Shown here piece after piece: positions 1-6,063 of a DNA stretch of 11,619 nt. The stretch comes from an uncultured Rubrobacteraceae bacterium. Lineage in GTDB: Bacteria; Actinomycetota; Rubrobacteria; Rubrobacterales; Rubrobacteraceae. The position numbers and the translations under genes are program-made. Under the pieces are notes generated by a model. It worked only from the letters and a program-made list of their open reading frames with translations, did no database searches and was not told where the DNA came from. The stretch covers positions 1-11,619 of the forward strand of contig CADCUW010000511.1 of assembly GCA_902805985.1 (NCBI GenBank), written 5' to 3'. The number at the start of each line of letters is the position of its first letter. Positions within the stretch are counted from its first letter, which is position 1.

Positions 1-409
1 TTGAGTAACGGGCGCCGTCGAGCACGAAGTTCCTCACGGATTGGATCCAGCCGCGCCGGATCGGCTCCCCCATCACGTGGTCTTTGGAGCTTAGGTTCTC
101 CTCGGGCACTTTGGCGTAGAACTCCCCGAACAGCGCCCCGACCATCGGCTCCTCCCAGACCCTGTGGCCCGGCATCTCCCCCATCATCCGCCGCAGCCAC
201 GTGCTGCCGCTGCGACCGGAGCCGAAGATCCAGACCACGTTCGCCGGGTCCACGCCCCCGTCCCGCCGGTCCACCACGCCCCTCACGCGCAGCCGGTGGT
301 AGAGACCCTTCCCGCGCTGGTAAGCGTCCGTAAGGACCGGGCTCCGCTTCGCCGCCCTCCTCGCCCTCTGCCAGAGCCCCCGCGCCCTCCCGGTTACGGC
401 CTCAAACAA
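1..409 (-). CDS. Sulfotransferase family protein (N-terminal part, cut by window edge)
   Basis: The enzyme would move a sulfuryl group from PAPS (3'-phosphoadenylyl sulfate) to a hydroxyl or amine on an acceptor, here probably a glycan or lipid. The 136 visible residues carry the 5'-phosphosulfate-binding loop GSGRSGSTWL at residues 63-72, directly after a hydrophobic strand (VVWIF), as in Sulfotransfer_1/3 domains. The first 45 residues are rich in Arg and Ala and could lie against the membrane. The 3'-phosphate site and the rest of the fold lie beyond position 1. The TTG at 409-407 is taken as start because TGA at 415-413 is the in-frame stop just upstream; GTG codons further in would leave less room before the PAPS loop. 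No good Shine-Dalgarno sequence precedes the TTG, but a short ORF (479-402) overlaps it by 8 bases, so coupled translation is possible. The acceptor is unknown. Confidence 0.88.
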   Translation of the reverse strand, partial: MFEAVTGRARGLWQRARRAAKRSPVLTDAYQRGKGLYHRLRVRGVVDRRDGGVDPANVVWIFGSGRSGSTWLRRMMGEMPGHRVWEEPMVGALFGEFYAKVPEENLSSKDHVMGEPIRRGWIQSVRNFVLDGARYS

Positions 410-479
410 CTTTCACACCCGGTCTCAAACTCGGAGAACCTCTCCCGTCTCTCGCCCATTCCCGGAGATGGTCGCACAT
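402..479 (-). CDS. Possible 25-aa leader ORF overlapping the sulfotransferase start
   Basis: This ATG ORF of 25 codons (MCDHLREWARDGRG...) is preceded by AAGGGAGG, the strongest ribosome-binding sequence in the intergenic region, although only 3 bases separate it from ATG. It stops at TGA 404-402, so its end overlaps the sulfotransferase TTG (409) by 8 bases in another frame. This layout fits translational coupling, in which ribosomes ending here restart on the TTG, which lacks its own good site. A second reading is that a single-base error separates these residues from the sulfotransferase and they are its true N terminus. A third is chance. I recognise no family for the peptide. Confidence 0.35.
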   Translation of the reverse strand: MCDHLREWARDGRGSPSLRPGVKVV

Positions 480-530
480 CGTCCTCCCTTTGAGTAGTGC
501 CGGCGTTTTTCCCGCTGTGTCCCCGCACCC

Positions 531-559
531 TGTAAGTCGGGGCGCTCTTGGGCGATAAT
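531..559 (+). promoter_or_regulatory. Candidate promoter of the amidase gene
   Basis: GATAAT at 554-559 matches the -10 consensus at five of six positions, which is striking in such GC-rich DNA. The hexamer 17 bp upstream, TGTAAG at 531-536, is a poor -35. Transcription would begin near 566, so the ATG at 558 would not be in the message and the amidase would start at 597 with a leader of about 30 bases. Confidence 0.35.
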
Positions 560-583
560 GCACGAGTCGGTACGAGATCTTCC

Positions 584-590
584 GGAGGGG
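584..590 (+). promoter_or_regulatory. Ribosome-binding site that fixes the amidase start
   Basis: GGAGGGG lies 6 bases before the ATG at 597. It falls inside the frame of the longer reading that begins at 558, so it argues that the first 13 codons of that longer frame are not translated. Confidence 0.75.
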
Positions 591-596
591 GAAGCG

Positions 597-1724
597 ATGT
601 GCGAAGGGTGTAGTGCGGCTCCGTCCCCGAAAATGGACCGTCGCAACTTTCTGAAGCTTGGCAGCGCGGGTCTCGCAGGGGCGGTACTTCTGGGTACGGC
701 GGGCGGCAAGGTTCTGGCCCAAGCCGGGCCTTCCCTCGCCGAAGAGTTCCAATCCGCGGCCGCGGAGTATGACGTCCCGCAGGAGTTGCTGCTCGCCATG
801 GGCTACACGAACACCTTCTGGGAGATGCCCCCACCCTCCGCCACGGACTTCGAGCCCCGTGACATGCACGGGCACGGCACCTACGGCGTGATGGCCCTCT
901 ACCAGAACCCTTCACGGGACACCCTGAGCCGGGCCGCGCAGCTGACCGGGCTCTCGGAACGGGAGCTCAAGAACGACAGGGCCGCCAACGTCAAGGGAGG
1001 GGCGGCCCTCCTCTCGGACATGGCCGGCTCGTCCAAACCAGACGGCTTGGACGGTTGGCAGGAGGCGGTCGCCGAGTACGGGGGCGTCGATTTCTACGCC
1101 CTGGAGGTTTTCCAGACGCTGCAAGACGGGGCCTCGGCGACGATCTCGACCGGGGAGAGCCTGCGGCTGGCCGCCCAAGAGGTAGAGATCCCAGCCGTGA
1201 CCACCTCCCGGGCGGCGACCACCTCCCGGGCGGCGACCACCGATTACCGGGGGGCGCGGTGGTACAGGGCGGCAGGGGCCAACTACACGAACGCCAACCG
1301 CGAGCGCTCGCACTACATAGACCGTCTCGTCGTGCACGTAGTGCAGGGTTCTGTGTCCTCCGCCATAAACACCTTCCAGAACCCGGCCAACCAGGTCTCG
1401 GCGCACTACATAGTGGGAGATGAGGGCCGGGTGGTCCAGTGCGTGCGCCACGAGGACATCGCCTACCACGCGGGCAACTGGTCGTACAATAAGCACTCTA
1501 TCGGCATCGAGCACGGCGGCTACGCCGACAAACGGGCGACCTGGACGAGGAAGAAGATCCGGGCCTCTGCGAGGCTGGCGGCCTACTGCTGCAGAAGGCA
1601 TAAGATCCCGGTAGACCCCCAGCACATCATCAAGCACAAGAACGTGCCCGGCACGGACCACTACTGCCCGGGCAAGCACTTCCCGTACGAGAGGTACCTG
1701 AAGCTGGTCCGCCGCTACAAATAG
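597..1724 (+). CDS. Tat-exported N-acetylmuramoyl-L-alanine amidase (Amidase_2/PGRP type)
   Basis: The enzyme cuts the amide bond between N-acetylmuramic acid and L-alanine of peptidoglycan outside the membrane. The 375-aa product has a twin-arginine signal: DRRNFLKLG at residues 14-22, a hydrophobic stretch to about 38, and a likely cleavage site after AQA (43). Residues 45-145 look like the lysozyme/transglycosylase-like helical domain seen before some actinobacterial amidases (YDVPQELLLAMGY; YGVMALYQNP; AANVKGGAALLSD). A Thr/Ser/Ala linker (202-215) carries a short repeat. The Amidase_2 domain covers about 222-372, with probable zinc ligands H247 (LVVHVVQG), H347 (KHKNV) and C357 (DHYCPG), and an acidic residue E305 in IGIEHGG. 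The start at 597 has a GGAGGGG site. Its neighbours point to envelope work, perhaps making room in the wall for exported glycan. An alternative is a peptidoglycan-recognition protein with weak catalysis. Confidence 0.92.
   Translation: MCEGCSAAPSPKMDRRNFLKLGSAGLAGAVLLGTAGGKVLAQAGPSLAEEFQSAAAEYDVPQELLLAMGYTNTFWEMPPPSATDFEPRDMHGHGTYGVMALYQNPSRDTLSRAAQLTGLSERELKNDRAANVKGGAALLSDMAGSSKPDGLDGWQEAVAEYGGVDFYALEVFQTLQDGASATISTGESLRLAAQEVEIPAVTTSRAATTSRAATTDYRGARWYRAAGANYTNANRERSHYIDRLVVHVVQGSVSSAINTFQNPANQVSAHYIVGDEGRVVQCVRHEDIAYHAGNWSYNKHSIGIEHGGYADKRATWTRKKIRASARLAAYCCRRHKIPVDPQHIIKHKNVPGTDHYCPGKHFPYERYLKLVRRYK
1199..1234 (+). repeat. Two tandem 18-bp units inside the amidase linker
   Basis: The unit GACCACCTCCCGGGCGGC occurs at 1199-1216 and again, identical, at 1217-1234; the first 7 bases of a third copy follow. 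It encodes the six-residue period TTSRAA in the linker between the two amidase domains. The unit is a multiple of three, so copy change would keep the frame and alter only linker length. Confidence 0.85.
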
Positions 1725-1759
1725 ACTATCCGGTACGAACTTCATGGCTTCTCGACGCT

Positions 1760-1781
1760 CCGGCCGCCGCGCGCCGGCCGG
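1760..1781 (+). terminator. GC hairpin between amidase and ABC permease, possible weak terminator
   Basis: CCGGCCG at 1760-1766 pairs with CGGCCGG at 1775-1781 around an 8-base loop. No T tract follows, so it is not a canonical intrinsic terminator; it could act as a pause site or an RNA-end stabiliser. Downstream, TAAACT at 1810-1815 is a possible weak -10 for the transporter unit, without a convincing -35. Confidence 0.3.
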
Positions 1782-1847
1782 TCCCGCTGGATTTCCGGTG
1801 CCCAGGCCTTAAACTACCGGGTGGCATCGGCTAGGCAGAGGACCCTT

Positions 1848-2699
1848 TTGGCTACGTACATCTCCAGCGCGAAGAAGAGCACCGTGGGCGAGTTCTTCGA
1901 GGGGCTCGCGACGTTCTGGCGCAGGCGGTGGCTGCTCAAGTACTTTATCCAGCGGCAGGTGACGCGCAACTACAAGCGCTCGTACCTCGGGATCTCGTGG
2001 ATACTGCTCAGTCCCTTTATCTGGGTCCTCTTTCTCGCGCTCATCTTCTCGGAGGCGGTCGGTATCAGGGACAGGCTGGTTCCCATTCCTGGGCAAGACG
2101 ACCTCAACTTCGGGCTGTACCTGTACTGCGGCCTGTTGCCGTTCCTGGCCTTCTCGGAGGCCATGAACAAGGGCATGAACGCCGTCAGGAGTAGCGCCGG
2201 GCTGGTGCAGAAGGTGATCTTTCCGATGGAGATACTGCCGTTCACGAACACCATCGCCTCCATGATAGACAAGTTCTTCGGCGTGGGGGCGCTGCTGATC
2301 GTCGCGGTGCTCTTCGGGAGGGACCTGCACTGGACGGCCCTAGCGCTGCCGTTCATAGTGGTGCTGCAGGTGGTGTTTATCCTGGGACTGTCGTATCTCA
2401 TGGCGGTGTTGGGGACTTACCTGCCGGACCTCGGCGAGGTGATGCGGCCCGTGATCCGGGGTACGTTCTTCCTGACGCCCATAATCTGGACCCCCGACAG
2501 GCTGCCCGAGTCGATCCGGTGGGTCGTGGACTACAACCCGCTGGCCTACCTCGTCATCGCCTACAGGGAGGCCGTGCTCTTCGGCAACCTGCCGGGGACC
2601 CTCTCGACCGTGTACTTCACGCTGTTCTCCGTGGCGCTCTTCATCGCCGGGTTCGCGCTGTTCAACAGGCTCAAGGGGGGGTTCGCGGACAGGCTATGA
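1848..2699 (+). CDS. ABC-2 polysaccharide exporter, permease subunit (Wzm/TagG/RfbA type)
   Basis: This is the membrane half of an ABC exporter that moves lipid-linked polysaccharide or teichoic-acid-like polymers across the cytoplasmic membrane. The 283-aa product has the family's cytoplasmic N-terminal amphipathic region (WRRRWLLKYFIQRQVTRNYK), the conserved YKRSYLGISWILLSP entry into the first membrane helix (about 49-68), and further membrane segments near 88-106, 143-157, 165-190, 203-215 and 255-272. It also has the typical FFLTPIIW and NPLAYLVIAYRE motifs. The frame is open from GTG 1821, but that codon lacks a ribosome site. TTG 1848 has AGAGGA at 1837-1842, 5 bases upstream, and is preferred. 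Its stop overlaps the ATPase start by 4 bp (ATGA), so the two subunits are translationally coupled. Exact substrate unknown. Confidence 0.93.
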   Translation: MATYISSAKKSTVGEFFEGLATFWRRRWLLKYFIQRQVTRNYKRSYLGISWILLSPFIWVLFLALIFSEAVGIRDRLVPIPGQDDLNFGLYLYCGLLPFLAFSEAMNKGMNAVRSSAGLVQKVIFPMEILPFTNTIASMIDKFFGVGALLIVAVLFGRDLHWTALALPFIVVLQVVFILGLSYLMAVLGTYLPDLGEVMRPVIRGTFFLTPIIWTPDRLPESIRWVVDYNPLAYLVIAYREAVLFGNLPGTLSTVYFTLFSVALFIAGFALFNRLKGGFADRL

Positions 2700-4072
2700 G
2701 CTCCGTCATCTCTCTAAAAGGCGTGGGGAAGCGGTACAGGATCTCCTCCAGCCGCTCCGCCTGGATAAAGGACCTCTTCAGGCCCGGCAAGACGAGCACC
2801 CACGAGTTCTGGGCCGTCGAGGACGTCGACTTGGAGATCGAGGCCGGCGCCACCCTAGGCGTCCTCGGGCGCAACGGGGCCGGCAAGAGCACGCTGCTGA
2901 AGATGATCTCCGGCGTCTCCCGCCCCACGGCGGGCGAGGTCCGCGTCGACGGCCGCCTGGCGGCGATCTTCTCGACGGGCGCGGGTTTCAACCCCGAGTT
3001 CACCGGCCGCGACAACGTGATGCTTAACGGCCTGATCCTGGGCATAAGCCGCGACGAGATGCTCGCCCGCATGGACGACATCGAGGCCTTCGCCGACATC
3101 GGCGAGTTCATGGACCAGCCGATAAAGACCTACTCCAGCGGTATGAAGTCGCGCCTGGGCTTCGCCGTCGCCGTGAACGTGGAGGCTGACATCCTGGTCC
3201 TCGATGAGGCCCTCTCGGCGGGTGATGCGGCCTTCAAGAAGAAGGCCCTCCAGCGCATGTACGACCTGCGCGACTCCGGCACGACGGTCCTCTTCGTCTC
3301 CCACAGCATCGGGATGGTGAAGAGGTTCTGCACGGAGGCCATCCTGCTCCACAAGGGCCATCTCGTGTCCTCCGGCGAACCGGCGGAGGTCGTCGACCGC
3401 TACCGCGAGCTCCTGGACAACTCCGAGGACGCCAAGAAGGCCAAAGCCGGGACCCAGGCAAGCGAGCAGGAGCGCCAGCTGGACTACGCCATAGACCACG
3501 AGGACGAAGAGGACACCCCCTTCAGGGACGGCGCGAACGGGAACGGCTCACCCGGGGGCGGGTCCCGCGTCCGGGGCAATCGGAACGGAAACCCGAACGG
3601 TACCATCCGGCAGCCTTCCGGCGAGGCGATGGTCCTCGGGGCCGAGCTGATGGACTGGAACGGGGGTTCGGCCCGCGCGGTCGCCTCGGGATCGGGCATC
3701 ACCGCGAGGGTCCACCTCCAGTACCTCAGGGACGAGGAGGAGAGCACGCTGAACCTCACCCTGCGCGACGGGGACGGCCTGAAGGTGTTCGCGACGAGCA
3801 CGGCCGACGAGGGAGCCCGGATCGGGCCCAGGTCGCGCGGGGAGCGGGCCTCGGTCGACTTCGCCTTCGCCGTGCCCCTGCGGCCCGGCCGCTACGCCGT
3901 GGACGCGGCCGTCCACGCGCCGCGCGACGGCGGCACCTGCCTGAGCCGGGCCGAGGCCGTCGCCACCCTGGAGGTCGTCCCGCCGGAGGATGGTCGCCGG
4001 GTGCGGGGCCTCGTGGACCTGCCGACGGAGGTCAGGGTCCTCGAAGCCGCGGAAAACCAGCCGCCAGCCTGA
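2696..4072 (+). CDS. ABC polysaccharide exporter, ATPase subunit with Wzt-like C-terminal cargo domain
   Basis: This is the ATP-hydrolysing partner of the preceding permease. The 458-aa product has a nucleotide-binding domain at residues 1-240: Walker A GRNGAGKST (58-66), signature SSGMK (147-151) with the TYSSGMKSRLGFA context typical of the Wzt/TagH/RfbB branch, Walker B ADILVLDE (164-171, catalytic E171) and H-loop H203. A hydrophilic linker follows, first acidic (DHEDEED, near 267-273), then Gly/Asn-rich (GANGNGSPGGG and on to about 302). The C-terminal part (about 305-458) is beta-rich and matches the Wzt_C pattern, a module that in E. coli O8/O9a recognises the modified end of the glycan chain. 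Proteins lacking this module are about 250 aa, so the extension suggests a capped or modified glycan substrate. The glycosyltransferase start follows 5 bases after the stop. Confidence 0.93.
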   Translation: MSSVISLKGVGKRYRISSSRSAWIKDLFRPGKTSTHEFWAVEDVDLEIEAGATLGVLGRNGAGKSTLLKMISGVSRPTAGEVRVDGRLAAIFSTGAGFNPEFTGRDNVMLNGLILGISRDEMLARMDDIEAFADIGEFMDQPIKTYSSGMKSRLGFAVAVNVEADILVLDEALSAGDAAFKKKALQRMYDLRDSGTTVLFVSHSIGMVKRFCTEAILLHKGHLVSSGEPAEVVDRYRELLDNSEDAKKAKAGTQASEQERQLDYAIDHEDEEDTPFRDGANGNGSPGGGSRVRGNRNGNPNGTIRQPSGEAMVLGAELMDWNGGSARAVASGSGITARVHLQYLRDEEESTLNLTLRDGDGLKVFATSTADEGARIGPRSRGERASVDFAFAVPLRPGRYAVDAAVHAPRDGGTCLSRAEAVATLEVVPPEDGRRVRGLVDLPTEVRVLEAAENQPPA

Positions 4073-4077
4073 GAACC

Positions 4078-5091
4078 GTGCCCCCCCGCGTCGCGGTCGT
4101 GATCCCGAACTGGAACACCAGGGAGTTCCTCGGACCCTGCCTGCGGTCCCTCCGCCGCCAGAGGTTCAGGGACTTCGAGACGCTGGTGGTGGACAGCGCC
4201 TCCACGGACGGCTCCGTCGGTTTCGTCACGGAGAACTTCCCCGAGGTCCGGACTATTGCCCTGCCGGAGAACCGGGGCTTCTCCGGCGCGGTGAACACCG
4301 GGATAGAGGCATCCACCGCGCAGTTCGTCGTGCTCCTGAACAACGACACCGAGCAGGACCCTGGGTGGCTGGAATCGCTCGTGCGGGCGGCGGAGCGCCG
4401 CCCCGAGGCTGGCCTCTTCGCGAGCAAGCTCGTGGATTTCGGGGACCGGAACCTTCTCGACGGCGCCGGGGACGCGCTCAGGCGCAGCGGCCTGCCGTAC
4501 CGGCTCGGGCACGGCGAGAGGGACCGCGGGCAGTTCGACCAACCGGAGTTCGTGTTCGGGGCGTGCGCGGCGGCGGCGCTCTACAGGAGGGGCATCTTTG
4601 AGGAGATAGGGCTCTTCGACGAGGACTTCTTCGCCTACTGCGAGGACGGCGACGTGAGCTTCCGCGCCCAGCTCGCCGGCCACCGCTGCCTCTACGTGCC
4701 GGGCGCGGTCGTCTACCACATGGGCAGCGTCTCGACCGGCGGCAAGCGGAGCGCCACGGCGACCCGACTCGGGACCCGCAACGGCCTGCTCCTGCTCGTC
4801 AAGAACCTGCCAGGGCCTCTGGTCCTGGGCTTCCTACCCTCCATCTTGCTCGGGCAACTCTCGCGCCTGCTCGTCGTCTCCCTCTCCCCCGGCGGACTGC
4901 GGGCGCACCTCGAAGGGCTCGCCGAAGCGTGGCGCCTCCTGCCGAAGATGCTCGAGAAGCGCCGGTGGATACAGGACGCAAAACGGGTCTCCGACACCTA
5001 CCTCAGGGAGCTGCTGGGTCACTCCTCCCGCCTGGCGGCGGAGAGCCGGCGCCGGAGGATACGAGACGCCGTCGGGGCCCGGCTCCGGTGA
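4078..5091 (+). CDS. Family-2 glycosyltransferase (rhamnosyltransferase-like)
   Basis: This cytoplasmic, membrane-associated enzyme would add a sugar from a nucleotide donor to a growing lipid-linked glycan. The 337-aa product shows the GT-A fold motifs in order: VAVVIPNWN (5-13), VVDSASTDGS (37-46), ENRGFSGAVNTGI (64-76), the metal/nucleotide motif LLNNDTEQDPGWL (86-98, DXD variant NND), and the acceptor-side motif DEDFFAYCEDGDVSFRAQLAG (181-201) with ED at 189-190, then YVPGAVVYHMGS. This is the WbbL/rhamnosyltransferase-like branch of GT2. After the catalytic domain, residues 236-268 are hydrophobic and may dip into the membrane, and the last 35 residues are strongly basic. The GTG start lies 5 bases after the ATPase stop without a strong ribosome site, so coupling is likely. 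Its stop overlaps the next start by 4 bp (GTGA). Donor and acceptor cannot be read from sequence. Confidence 0.92.
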   Translation: MPPRVAVVIPNWNTREFLGPCLRSLRRQRFRDFETLVVDSASTDGSVGFVTENFPEVRTIALPENRGFSGAVNTGIEASTAQFVVLLNNDTEQDPGWLESLVRAAERRPEAGLFASKLVDFGDRNLLDGAGDALRRSGLPYRLGHGERDRGQFDQPEFVFGACAAAALYRRGIFEEIGLFDEDFFAYCEDGDVSFRAQLAGHRCLYVPGAVVYHMGSVSTGGKRSATATRLGTRNGLLLLVKNLPGPLVLGFLPSILLGQLSRLLVVSLSPGGLRAHLEGLAEAWRLLPKMLEKRRWIQDAKRVSDTYLRELLGHSSRLAAESRRRRIRDAVGARLR

Positions 5092-5942
5092 GGTTCTCCG
5101 TAATCATCGTGAACTACCACTCCTGGCCGCTCACGCTCGCGTGCGTCGCGTCGCTCCGGGCGACGGGCAGGGAGGACGTCGAGATCGTTGTGGTGGACAA
5201 CGACGCCGAGGAGGTACCCGACCTACCGCCGGACGTCCGCCTCATCCGCAGCGGCGAGAACCTCGGCCTCACCAGGGCCTGGAACCGCACAATCCCGGAG
5301 ACCGCCGGAGAGCTCATCGTCCTCCTGAACCCGGATACGGTCGTGGAGGAGGACTTTTTCGGGCGGGTGGAAACCTTCTTCGACGCCGAGGCCCCCGCCG
5401 GGGTGGCGGGGCCGCGGATACTGGACGCGGACGGGGAGTTGCAGCTCTCGGCGAGAAAGGAGATCAGCCTCCTCTCCGGCCTGCTGGGGCGGACCTCACT
5501 CCTCACCCGCCTCTTCCCGAAGAGCCCGCTCGTGAAGAACCAGTTCCCGGCGCTCGGGGAACTCCGCAGGCCGACGAGGGTGGACTGGGTCTCGGGGGCG
5601 TGCATGGTCGTAAGAAGGGAGACGCTCGGAGGCATCTCTCCTCTCGACGAGCGGTTCTTCCTGTACTTCGAGGACGCAGACCTCTGCCGCCGCGCCCGCG
5701 AGGCCGGGTGGCGGGTCTTCTACCTGCCGGAGGTCGAGGTGCTCCACCAGACCGGCGGCAGCAGTCGCAGCAAACCCCGCGCCATCTGGCTGCTCCACAA
5801 GAGCGCCTTCCTCTACCACCGCAAGCACGGTCCCCACGGTCCCCTGAACCTCTACAGCGCCGCGGTATTTCTCGGCCTCGCCGCCAGGGCGCTCGTCAAG
5901 CTCGCCGCATCAGAGAAGGACCGCGTCCTCAAACCATCCTAG
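5088..5942 (+). CDS. Second family-2 glycosyltransferase
   Basis: This is a second GT-A sugar transferase of the same cluster, 284 aa. Motifs: FSVIIVNYHSW (3-13), VVVDNDAEE (34-42), GENLGLTRAWNRTI (56-69), nucleotide motif LLNPDTVVEEDFF (79-91), WVSGACMVVRRE (167-178) and DERFFLYFEDADLCRRAREAG (187-207), then YLPEVEVLHQTGGSS. It shares this motif order with the preceding gene but is clearly diverged, so the pair probably makes different linkages rather than being a recent duplication. The frame is open far upstream into the preceding gene, but GTG 5088, overlapping the previous stop in GTGA, is the only start that puts the first beta strand at the N terminus. It is the last gene of the exporter unit and converges with the hydrolase on the other strand. 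Confidence 0.92.
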   Translation: MRFSVIIVNYHSWPLTLACVASLRATGREDVEIVVVDNDAEEVPDLPPDVRLIRSGENLGLTRAWNRTIPETAGELIVLLNPDTVVEEDFFGRVETFFDAEAPAGVAGPRILDADGELQLSARKEISLLSGLLGRTSLLTRLFPKSPLVKNQFPALGELRRPTRVDWVSGACMVVRRETLGGISPLDERFFLYFEDADLCRRAREAGWRVFYLPEVEVLHQTGGSSRSKPRAIWLLHKSAFLYHRKHGPHGPLNLYSAAVFLGLAARALVKLAASEKDRVLKPS

Positions 5943-5979
5943 GAGCCGCCGCCAAGCGACGGACGACCGCCCCGCCAAC

Positions 5980-6001
5980 AACCCACCCGTAGGGGCGGGT
6001 T
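5980..6001 (-). terminator. Convergent-gap hairpin, better paired in minus-strand RNA
   Basis: On the minus strand AACCCGCCC and GGGTGGGTT form a 9-bp stem with one G-U pair and loop CTAC, followed by GTTG. On the plus strand the same position becomes an A-C mismatch. It lies 63 bp past the dehalogenase stop and 37 bp past the glycosyltransferase stop, so it may end both transcripts, preferentially the minus-strand one. The T tract is poor. The core (GTAGGGGCGGGTTT) resembles dispersed repeats of some GC-rich genomes. Confidence 0.4.
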
Positions 6002-6004
6002 TCA

Positions 6005-6014
6005 CCCCCCCCCC
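6005..6014. repeat. Run of ten C
   Basis: Ten consecutive C bases lie in the convergent gap, outside any gene. The run is prone to slippage and to sequencing error. No gene would be switched by a length change here. Confidence 0.9.
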
Positions 6015-6063
6015 GCGCACGGAGGTCCCGTCCGCATTGTCGGCGCGGGATGGGCGCCCCGTC

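Noticed and set aside
558..596. Upstream ATG that would lengthen the amidase by 13 residues
   Set aside because: It sits inside a probable -10 hexamer (GATAAT) and has no ribosome site, while ATG 597 has GGAGGGG at ideal spacing and puts the Tat signal near the N terminus.
394..915. Long minus-strand open frames across the intergenic region and the amidase 5' end
   Set aside because: They are Arg/Pro/Gly-rich, lack known motifs and lie opposite a well-supported gene; only the last 25 codons of one frame, after a ribosome site, are kept as a possible leader.
2519..2695. Upstream extension of the ABC ATPase into the permease
   Set aside because: The frame is open but the residues are nonsense; the ATGA overlap at 2696 is the classic coupled start.
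3892..4719. A 275-codon minus-strand frame opposite the ATPase end and first glycosyltransferase
   Set aside because: It spans a junction of two clear plus-strand genes and shows only the Val/Glu/Arg bias of a reversed frame.
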